NCBI GenBank assembly: GCA_964486455.1
Contig: CAZAMP010000056.1
Coordinates: 1 to 25,190, forward strand
From: CAZAMP01 sp964486455
GTDB lineage: Bacteria; Eisenbacteria; RBG-16-71-46; CAZAMP01
DNA length: 25,190 bases
Direction of reading: 5' to 3'
Below the pieces are notes generated by a model that was not told where the DNA came from, made no database searches, and saw only the letters and a list, made by a program, of their open reading frames with translations. Both the position numbers and the translations under genes were made by a program. Shown piece after piece: positions 19,513 through 25,190 of the stretch. Each line of letters opens with the position of its first letter. Position 1 is the stretch's first letter.

Positions 19513-21068
19513 TGAGAAAGCGCGGAGAGCGGATCACCGGGCTTCCATCCGAGATCGCCGAATGGGTCGTTAGCATCGAGGGGATGGCCCGCGACTTCGG
19601 GTTGGATTTCTTCGACACGATCTTCGAGATGGTCGGCCACGAAGAGATGAACGAGATTGCGGCTCTGGTCGGATTTCCGGTGCGCTATCCCCACTGGCAC
19701 TTCGGCATGGAGTTCGAGAGGCTCCAGAAGAGCTACACCTACGGCCTTCACAAAATCTACGAGATGGTGATCAACACCGACCCGTGTTACGCGTACCTAC
19801 TCCGCAGCAACAGCATGACCGATCACAAGCTCGTCATCGCTCACGTCTACGCCCACTGCGACTTCTTCAAAAACAACACCTGGTTCTCGAAGACCAATCG
19901 CAAGATGGTCGACGAGATGGCGAACCACCGCGCTCGCACGCGCCGGTACATCGAGAAGTACGGACATGACCGTGTTGAGGATTTCCTCGACGCCTGCCTG
20001 TCTCTGGAGACCCTGACCGATCCTCAGGCGCTTTTTCACGAGAAGCCGCCCGTGACGGAGTCGGCCGCGTCGGAGGAGCCCGGACGTGACTTCACCGTGC
20101 CCCGTCTTCACGCGAGCAAGCGCTACCTGGAGGACTTCATCAATCCGAAGGAGTACCTCGAGGAGCAGAGACGGCGGCTGGAGGAGATCGCCAACCAGAG
20201 ACGCCGATACCCCGAGAAGCCGAACCGTGATGTGCTCGGGTTCCTGGTCCAACACGCCCCGCTCGAGAAGTGGGAGGCGGATCTCCTTTCCATCATTCGG
20301 GAAGAGGGGCTCTACTTCATGCCGCAGGGCCAGACGAAGATCATGAACGAAGGATGGGCGACGTACTGGCACTCGCGGCTCATGACCGAGAAGATACTCG
20401 ACGGCGAAGACCTCATCGACTACGCCGACCATCACTCGGGAACGGTTGCACAGTCCCCGGGACGATTGAATCCCTACAAGCTCGGTCTCGAGCTCTTCCG
20501 CCACATCAAGCGTCGCTGGGACCGCGGCCGCTTCGGCCGCGAGTACGAGGAGTGCGACGACTACCTCAAACGGAAGAACTGGGATACGAAGGCGTTGCTG
20601 GGCGACGAGAAGATTTTCGAGGTACGCAGGGTATACAACGACATCGGCTTCGTCGACACGTTCCTCGATGAGGACTTCGTGGACGATCATCGCCTGTTCG
20701 CCTACAGCCAGAACGAGAAGACCGGCAGGATCGAGGTGGACACGCGCGCCTACGAAAAGGTCAAACAGAACCTTCTCATGGGCCTGACCAACCACGGCAA
20801 GCCGTTCATCTACGTGGAAGATGCCAACTTCATGAACCGCGCGGAGCTTCTTCTCTGGCACGACCACATCGGTCTGGATCTGCAGATCGCGTACGCGCAG
20901 CCCACGCTGGAAAACCTCTACAAGATCTGGCGGCGTCCGGTGAACATCCGCACTATTCTCGCGGGCAAGCCGATCATCATGCGATTTGACGGCGAAACGC
21001 ACAGCGAGATGGACATCGAAAAGGAAGGAACGGAGGAACCGGAAAGCACCGGCGTCGAAGCCGACTAG
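19512..21068 (+). CDS. spoVR: SpoVR family protein (YcgB)
   Basis: The third member of the conserved prkA-yhbH-spoVR trio. SpoVR is needed for normal spore cortex in Bacillus and is widespread in non-sporulating bacteria, where its role is unclear. It has 518 residues from the ATG at 19512, close to the usual 470-520. Signatures are the N-terminal HEEMNEIAALVGFPVRYPHWHFG region, HVYAHCDFFKNN, and NEGWATYWHSRLM (from about residue 279). The reading frame is open further upstream inside yhbH, but the ATG overlapping the yhbH stop is the natural start. Residues 1-15 are basic, and the last 25 are acidic and variable. Its stop TAG shares bases with the stop of ruvA coming from the other strand. 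Confidence 0.94.
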
Positions 21069-21655
21069 CTCCGGCCTCCGACCAGCTGAAGCGCCTCGCG
21101 AATGAGCTCCGCGGTCTCCACGTCGCCCGCCCGTCTCGATCGTATTTCCGCCACAGCTTTCGACGCCTGCACTTCCGTGTAGCCGAGCGTCACGAGCGCC
21201 TGAATGGCTTCTTCGGCCGCCGCCACTCGCGCACCGCTCCCCCCTACGGCCCCGAGATCGAACTTCTCCGCCAGCTCCAGGAGTATCCGTTGCGCGGTCT
21301 TTTTCCCGACGCCGGGCGCCCGACAGAAGGCGGCGGTGTTCTTGTGCTCGATCGCCGAGACGACTTCGTCGGCCGAGAGCCGCGAGAGAACGGCGATGGC
21401 GGTTCGCGGGCCGATGCCGCTGACGCCGAGAAGCGCGCGGAAGATCGACCGTTCTTCGGTCGTGGCGAACCCGTAGAGATCGAGGGCGTTTTCACGAACG
21501 TGGAGATGCGTGTGCAGCTCGATCTCGGCACCCGGCTGGGGAGCGGCCGCGGCCGTTCGCTCGGGCACCGCGACCTGAAACCCGACACCGCCGACATCGA
21601 TCGTGTACGACGCGGGGCTGCGTGCGAGAAGTACCCCGCGGAGGATGCTGATCAC
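21065..21655 (-). CDS. ruvA: Holliday junction DNA helicase subunit RuvA
   Basis: Binds four-way junctions as a tetramer and recruits RuvB. It has 196 residues from GTG at 21655 (MISILRGVLLARSPASYTIDVGGVGFQVAVP). An upstream ATG would add 30 residues that overlap ruvC and match no RuvA. The OB-fold N domain is followed by helix-hairpin-helix motifs (LLGVSGIGPRTAIAVLS and FCRAPGVGKKTAQRILLEL), then the flexible C-terminal domain (AIQALVTLGYTEVQASKAVAEI) that contacts RuvB. The GTG overlaps the ruvC stop by four bases (GTGA), supporting this start. ruvB is not next, as it usually is; spoVR converges from the opposite strand with overlapping stop codons. Confidence 0.96.
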   Translation of the reverse strand: MISILRGVLLARSPASYTIDVGGVGFQVAVPERTAAAAPQPGAEIELHTHLHVRENALDLYGFATTEERSIFRALLGVSGIGPRTAIAVLSRLSADEVVSAIEHKNTAAFCRAPGVGKKTAQRILLELAEKFDLGAVGGSGARVAAAEEAIQALVTLGYTEVQASKAVAEIRSRRAGDVETAELIREALQLVGGRS

Positions 21656-22173
21656 AGCCCGCGCACCGACGCCGGCAGGACTCCCTGCGAGGCGTGCAGA
21701 TGACAGATCGCTACGGCCAGGGCATCGGTCGCGTCGAGACTCCATTCATCGTCGAGGGCGTCGTCCCCCTCGGCCAGATGAACGACCATCCGCTCCACCA
21801 TGAAGCGAACTTGTTCCTTGGTCGCGTTTCCGTTGCCCACCACGGATTGCTTCACTTTGCGCGGCGCATACTCGTGGATCGGCAACTTCCGGCGTGCGGC
21901 CACGATCAGAACGATGCCCTTCACGTGCCCGAGCTTCAGCGTGGATCTCAGATTGCGCGCGTAGAAGCAGTCCTCGACAGCCAAGACGTCCGGGCGCACG
22001 GTATCAACGAGGGCGTCCAGCTCATCGTGAACCCGGAGCAGACGCTCCTCCAACGGCAGGTCTCGGTGAGGCCGGATGATACCGAGCCGACTGCAAACGA
22101 AGCGGCCGCCCTGGCGGGCGACCGCGGCGAAGCCTGTCACGAGCGTACCCGGATCCACGCCCAGAACCAACAT
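21652..22173 (-). CDS. ruvC: Crossover junction endodeoxyribonuclease RuvC
   Basis: The nuclease that cuts Holliday junctions symmetrically. It has 173 residues, normal length, with an RNase H-like fold. The four catalytic acids are all in place: D7 (GVDPGT), E67 (AVEDCFYARN), D147 and D150 (SLDATDALA). EYAPRKVKQSVVGNGNATKEQV (101-122) is the conserved DNA-binding and catalytic-lysine region. The ATG at 22173 lies five bases after the yebC stop, with AGGAG eight bases upstream. It overlaps ruvA by four bases. Confidence 0.97.
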   Translation of the reverse strand: MLVLGVDPGTLVTGFAAVARQGGRFVCSRLGIIRPHRDLPLEERLLRVHDELDALVDTVRPDVLAVEDCFYARNLRSTLKLGHVKGIVLIVAARRKLPIHEYAPRKVKQSVVGNGNATKEQVRFMVERMVVHLAEGDDALDDEWSLDATDALAVAICHLHASQGVLPASVRGL

Positions 22174-22178
22174 CCGGT

Positions 22179-22931
22179 CTACTCCTGTCCCAGCCGCTCC
22201 ATGATTTCTTCCGACACGTCGAAGTTTGAGCTTACCTGCTGCACGTCGTCGTTGTCTTGAAGCAGGTCGAGTAGCTTGAGGATCTTCATCGCGTCGGTCT
22301 CTTCGAGGGCGACCATCGTGGTGGGCCGCCGCGTGATCTCGGCGCTGATCGGATTCACGCCTTCCTTCTTGATCACGTCACTGACCGTGGCGAAATCTTC
22401 CGGGGACGAGAGCACCTCGAAGTACTCCTCCTCATCGACAACATCTTCCGCGCCGCTCTCCAACGCGATCTCCATGAGCCGTTCTTCAGCGATATCGTCT
22501 TTGGCGACCTGTATGATCCCCTTGGTCTCGAAGACCCACGAAACGCAACCGTCTTGTCCCAGGTTTCCGCCATACTTGCTGAAGATGTGGCGGACTTCGG
22601 CGGTCGTTCGGTTGCGATTGTCGGTGATGGCGTCCACCATGACCGCCACGCCGTTCGGACCGTACCCTTCGTAGGTGATCTCCTCGAACGTATCGGCCCC
22701 GCCCTCACCGCTTCCCTTCTTGATAGCACGTTCGATCGTGTTGTTCGGCATGTTGGCGCCGCGGGCCTTGTCGACCGCGGTCCTGAGACGGGAGTTCGCA
22801 TTCGGATCGGGGCCGCCCATGCGCGCGGCCACGGTGATCTCCCGGATCAGCTTGCCGAAGACCTTCCCCCGCGTAGCATCCTGCGACTCCTTGCGTCGCT
22901 TGATGTTCGCCCATTTTGAGTGTCCGGACAT
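22179..22931 (-). CDS. yebC: YebC/PmpR family regulatory protein (TACO1-like)
   Basis: A widespread family, first described as a DNA-binding transcriptional regulator. More recently it was shown to help ribosomes through proline stretches (YebC/TACO1); which role applies here is unknown. It has 250 residues. The N-terminus MSGHSKWANIKRRK and RGKVFGKLIREI, the segment NRTTAEVRHIFSKYGGNLGQDGCVSWVF, and VALEETDAMKILKLLDLLQDNDDVQQV are family signatures. The ATG at 22931 has a modest AGGGA site and, further up, AGGAG. It leads the yebC-ruvC-ruvA operon and has a divergent promoter shared with ftcD. Confidence 0.96.
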   Translation of the reverse strand: MSGHSKWANIKRRKESQDATRGKVFGKLIREITVAARMGGPDPNANSRLRTAVDKARGANMPNNTIERAIKKGSGEGGADTFEEITYEGYGPNGVAVMVDAITDNRNRTTAEVRHIFSKYGGNLGQDGCVSWVFETKGIIQVAKDDIAEERLMEIALESGAEDVVDEEEYFEVLSSPEDFATVSDVIKKEGVNPISAEITRRPTTMVALEETDAMKILKLLDLLQDNDDVQQVSSNFDVSEEIMERLGQE

Positions 22932-22994
22932 GGCGGATCCCTAGCTCCTATTCACACGATATGTGGCTGTTGGATACGGACGGTCAACCACCTG

Positions 22995-23024
22995 AGGCTA
23001 TCATGGTGCCGATTCGAGCGTCAA
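22995..23024 (-). promoter_or_regulatory. Predicted promoter of yebC-ruvC-ruvA
   Basis: On the minus strand: -35 TTGACG (23019-23024), an 18-base spacer, and -10 TAGCCT (22995-23000) with upstream TGA. The leader would be about 57 bases. A second candidate, TTGACC at 22982-22987 with a poor -10, is less convincing. Confidence 0.65.
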
Positions 23025-23034
23025 GACGCCCGAA

Positions 23035-23064
23035 TTGACGGCTGTTTGAGGCTCATGATAGCCT
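23035..23064 (+). promoter_or_regulatory. Predicted promoter of ftcD
   Basis: -35 TTGACG (23035-23040), an 18-base spacer, and -10 TAGCCT (23059-23064) with upstream TGA. The -35 box lies ten bases from that of the divergent yebC promoter. The leader would be only about 22 bases, just enough for the AGGAGGT ribosome-binding site (23081-23087). Confidence 0.65.
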
Positions 23065-23092
23065 CCGCCGGTTCGCAATCAGGAGGTGTGGT

Positions 23093-24772
23093 GTGAAACT
23101 GGTCGAATGTGTACCGAATTTCAGCGAGGGTCGCAGCCGCGACGTGCTCGATGCCATCGCCGACGCGATACGTGCCGTCAAGGGTGCGTCGCTGCTCGAC
23201 GTGGATCCGGGCGAGGCGACGAACCGCACGGTCTTCACCATTGTTGGCGCACCGGAAGCCGCCGCGGAGGCTGCTTTCCGTGCCATCGCGCGCGCGGCCG
23301 AGCTGATCGATATGGCGCAGCACCATGGGGCGCACGCCCGAATGGGCGCGACCGACGTCTGTCCGTTCGTCCCCGTATCCGGCGTGACGATGGACGACTG
23401 CGTCGAGATCGCCCGAGGTCTGGCGAAGCGGGTCGGCGACGAGCTCGGCATCCCCATCTACCTGTACGAGGAGGCCGCGTCACGCCCCGAGCGTCGCAAT
23501 CTGGCCGACGTCCGCAAGGGCGAGTATGAAGCGCTCCCGGATAAGCTCGCAAAGCCCGAATGGGCGCCGGATTTCGGTCCCGCCACGTTCAACCCGCGGA
23601 CCGGTGCCACAGCCGTTGGCGCGAGGGAGTTTCTGATCGCATACAACTTCAATCTGAACACGAGCAATCGCAAGCTCGCCCATGACATCGCGCTCGACAT
23701 CCGCGAGCAGGGGCGCTTCGCCCGTGATGCCGACGGGAAGATCATTCGTGACGCGGATGGAAACAAGACCCGTAAGCCCGGCATGTTTCAGTGCGTGAAG
23801 GCGGTCGGCTGGTACATTGACGAGTACGCCCGGGCGCAGATCTCGATGAACCTCACCAACTTCAACGTCACGCCCATCCACACGGTGTTCGATGAAGTCG
23901 TCGCCCAGGCCGAGAAGCGCGGCATGCGCGTGACCGGGAGCGAGATTGTCGGTCTCGTTCCGCTCAAGGCGATGCTCGATGCCGGACGGCACTACCTCGC
24001 CAAGCAGGGAGAGGCGACCGGCGTCGCCGAAGAACGATTGGTCGAGTCGGCCGTTCAGTCGCTCGGTCTCTCGGACCTCACCCCCTTCGATCCCAACGAC
24101 AAGATCATCGAGTACCGCATCCGGACACCGAAGCCGCTGGTGTCGATGGACCTCGGTGAGTTCACGTCGGAGCTGGCATCCGACTCCCCGGCGCCCGGTG
24201 GGGGGAGTGTCGCGGCGCTCTGCGGCGCGATCGGAGCGTCGCTATCATCGATGGTGGCGCACCTCACCTACGGCAAAAAGGCGTTCAGCGACCGCCGCCC
24301 CGCGATGAATGAGATCGCCGAGAAGGCGCACGAGCTGCGCACGTTCTTCCTCGACGCGATCGATCGCGACACCGACGCGTTCAACGACGTGCTCGCCGCG
24401 CGCCGTTTGCCCAAGAAGACCGACGCGGAGATCGCCGCCCGCGAGGCCGCGATGGAGAAAGCGGACCAAGACGCGATCCGCGTGCCCCTCGGTGTTCTCA
24501 AGGCGGCGCTTCCCTGTATGGACCTCGCGCGGGGCGTCGTCGAGTCGGGCAACCCGGCCTCGCTCAGCGACGCGGGCGTGGCCGGGCTCACGGCGCTCGC
24601 CGGCGCCGAAGGCGCCTACTACAACGTGCTGATCAATCTCCAGGGCGCCGACGAGACACCCTTTGCCACCGAGGCGCGCCGAGAGGCGGACGAGGCGATC
24701 GAAATGGCGCGAAAGAAGGCGGGCGCCCTTCAGGCCGACGTCATCAAGAGGTTGAACGCACCGACCGAGTGA
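23093..24772 (+). CDS. ftcD: Bifunctional glutamate formiminotransferase / formimidoyltetrahydrofolate cyclodeaminase
   Basis: Moves the formimino group of formiminoglutamate (from histidine breakdown) to tetrahydrofolate, then deaminates and cyclises it to 5,10-methenyl-THF. This feeds one-carbon metabolism. It has 559 residues, the full bifunctional layout. The formiminotransferase N-part (1 to about 180) has MKLVECVPNFSEGR and GAHARMGATDVCPFVPV, with the active-site-type His81. The C-subdomain (about 181-330) has AVGWYIDEYARAQISMNLTNF and EIVGLVPLKAM. The helical cyclodeaminase (from about 345) starts with SPAPGGGSVAAL (365 on). The start is GTG at 23093, with AGGAGGT six bases before. No other histidine-degradation gene is in the window. 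It reads convergently towards the rRNA operon. Confidence 0.95.
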   Translation: MKLVECVPNFSEGRSRDVLDAIADAIRAVKGASLLDVDPGEATNRTVFTIVGAPEAAAEAAFRAIARAAELIDMAQHHGAHARMGATDVCPFVPVSGVTMDDCVEIARGLAKRVGDELGIPIYLYEEAASRPERRNLADVRKGEYEALPDKLAKPEWAPDFGPATFNPRTGATAVGAREFLIAYNFNLNTSNRKLAHDIALDIREQGRFARDADGKIIRDADGNKTRKPGMFQCVKAVGWYIDEYARAQISMNLTNFNVTPIHTVFDEVVAQAEKRGMRVTGSEIVGLVPLKAMLDAGRHYLAKQGEATGVAEERLVESAVQSLGLSDLTPFDPNDKIIEYRIRTPKPLVSMDLGEFTSELASDSPAPGGGSVAALCGAIGASLSSMVAHLTYGKKAFSDRRPAMNEIAEKAHELRTFFLDAIDRDTDAFNDVLAARRLPKKTDAEIAAREAAMEKADQDAIRVPLGVLKAALPCMDLARGVVESGNPASLSDAGVAGLTALAGAEGAYYNVLINLQGADETPFATEARREADEAIEMARKKAGALQADVIKRLNAPTE

Positions 24773-24792
24773 TCCGACACTCCGAGGATCGG

Positions 24793-25020
24793 CTAGGCTG
24801 ATCGGTCCCCGCCGCGCACGAAGTAGACGCCGCTGCCGCGGCGGTGGCCGTTGAGCGACCGCCCATCCCATCGATACGCGTGTCGCCCCGCCGGCTCATG
24901 CCCTTCGACGCGTGTCGCGACGCGACGCCCCGAAACATCGTAGTCGTGTTTACTGCCGTCAAGACGCTCGCCACAATGCTCAAGGCGATCCACGAAGTCC
25001 TCAGCGCCTGCCTGGCGGAC
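24793..25020 (-). pseudogene. Remnant of a FlgD-type Ig-like / C-terminal secretion domain
   Basis: This minus-strand frame reads YDVSGRRVATRVEGHEPAG, then RHAYRWDGRSLNGHRRGSGVYFVR, and stops at TAG 24793-24795. The pattern (YDVSGRxV, about 12 residues, AGxHxxxWDGR, GxRxxSGVYFxR) is that of FlgD Ig-like domains. These end many secreted proteins of FCB-group bacteria. Normally a much longer protein precedes it, and 10-15 residues follow. Here the upstream frame has no good start (GTG at 24993 without a ribosome-binding site) and runs straight into the rRNA terminator, and the last strand is missing. I read it as a decayed 3' end left by a rearrangement next to the rRNA operon. A very short real gene is less likely. 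Confidence 0.6.
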
Positions 25021-25022
25021 AC

Positions 25023-25056
25023 AAAAAAGGGGCGCTCGAGAAGTTGTCGAGCGCCC
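25023..25056 (-). terminator. Intrinsic terminator of the rRNA operon
   Basis: On the minus strand a perfect 10-bp stem (GGGCGCTCGA / TCGAGCGCCC, 25030-25039 with 25047-25056) with a 7-base loop is followed by six T's (25028-25023). It lies 12 bases after the 5S rRNA end and is the strongest terminator in the window. Confidence 0.93.
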
Positions 25057-25068
25057 AGGGGGAAAAGC

Positions 25069-25188
25069 TCCGGCAGCGTCCTACTCTCCCACGCAGTTCC
25101 CCACGTAGTACCATCGGCGCAGGAGGGCTTAACTTCCGAGTTCGAGAGGAGATCGGGTGTGGCCCCTCTGCCATGGCCACCGCAAAAA
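25069..25188 (-). rRNA. rrf: 5S ribosomal RNA
   Basis: On the minus strand the 5S core is clear. GCGGTGGCCATGGCAGAGG is at the 5' end, then the loop region CGAACTCGGAAGTTAAGCCC, GCGCCGATGGTACTAC and GGGAGAGTAGGACGCTGCCGG at the 3' end. About 120 bases. The terminal helix is U-rich on the 5' side with G-U pairs, so the exact ends are uncertain by a few bases. As the last gene of an rRNA operon, it implies that 23S rRNA lies just beyond the right edge. Confidence 0.95.
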
Positions 25189-25190
25189 CG

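Larger units (their letters stand above)
22994..23065. repeat. Perfect 12-bp inverted repeat with nested hairpin between yebC and ftcD
   Basis: GAGGCTATCATG (22994-23005) is the exact reverse complement of CATGATAGCCTC (23054-23065). The 48 bases between them include a second stem, 23012-23021 with 23026-23035 (ATTCG-A-GCGT against ACGC-C-CGAAT, one mismatch, 4-base loop). In addition GAGGCT (23048-23053) can pair locally with AGCCTC (23060-23065), competing with the long arm. Each 12-bp arm is the extended -10 element of one of the two divergent promoters. Confidence 0.85.

Noticed and set aside
19797..21002. A 401-codon open frame on the minus strand opposite spoVR, and long ones opposite prkA (16418-17344, 17396-18259)
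   Set aside because: These are mirror frames of real genes produced by GC-rich codon use. Their composition (Val/Leu/Asp/His-rich, repetitive) matches no family, and none has a ribosome-binding site. The plus-strand genes are certain.
23065..23092. A tetrahydrofolate riboswitch before ftcD
   Set aside because: The predicted leader is only about 22 bases, and I see none of the riboswitch core. The hairpins lie at the promoter, not in the mRNA leader.
24780..24803. Hairpins just after ftcD (GATCC/GGATC and GATCGGC/GCTGATC) as an ftcD terminator
   Set aside because: The stems are short, one needs a G-U pair, and no T tract follows. They may be chance pairing.

Overview
This is a GC-rich, gene-dense bacterial chromosome segment. 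It is almost certainly from a draft or metagenome assembly, because it carries an exact 100-N scaffold gap at 5815-5914. It is mostly core housekeeping genes: translation, rRNA/tRNA modification, protein targeting and recombination. Non-ATG starts are common: GTG for meaB, khpA, rpe, the PASTA gene, rsmB, ruvA and ftcD, and TTG for rpsP. Neighbouring genes often overlap by 1-17 bases. A broken FlgD-type Ig-like/secretion tail beside the rRNA operon, the gene order, and the acyl-CoA mutase with its MeaB chaperone suggest an uncultured lineage of the FCB type (Eisenbacteria-like or a neighbour). That placement is an inference and is weak.

Layout, left to right. (1) 1-2536, minus: promoter, meaB, then the first 481 codons of a B12-dependent acyl-CoA mutase that runs off the window. 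(2) 2616-7733, minus: ffh-rpsP-khpA-rimM-trmD-rplS-rnhB as a tightly coupled translation/secretion operon with its own promoter before ffh, then yraN after a 218-base spacer. (3) 7847-13734, minus: tgt-yajC-def-fmt-rsmB-PASTA-rpe. (4) 13914-15991, minus: ruvB-queA. (5) 16340-21068, plus: the stress/sporulation-associated trio prkA-yhbH(yeaH)-spoVR. It sits between ruvB and ruvCA, facing the other way, with a 348-base regulatory gap in front of it. (6) 21065-22931, minus: yebC-ruvC-ruvA. (7) 23093-24772, plus: ftcD, divergent from yebC across a pair of back-to-back promoters. (8) 24793-25188, minus: gene remnant, rRNA terminator and 5S rRNA, the 3' end of an rRNA operon that continues beyond the right edge.

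The genes cooperate in expected ways. RuvABC resolves Holliday junctions. QueA and Tgt make queuosine, YajC belongs to the Sec holotranslocon, and Ffh targets proteins to it. Def and Fmt remove and add the formyl group of initiator methionine. RimM, TrmD, S16, L19, KhpA and RsmB serve the ribosome and tRNA.

I found no phage, transposon, CRISPR array or plainly new defence system. The points most worth following up are: the ruvCAB cluster interrupted by prkA-yhbH-spoVR; a mutase whose two substrate-reading residues are those of isobutyryl-CoA mutase rather than methylmalonyl-CoA mutase; three promoters sharing the unusual -10 region TGATAGCCTC, two of them forming a perfect 12-bp inverted repeat; a kinase-less PASTA protein at the place where other phyla carry a PASTA kinase; and an assembly gap in rpsP whose two edges are the same 18 bases.
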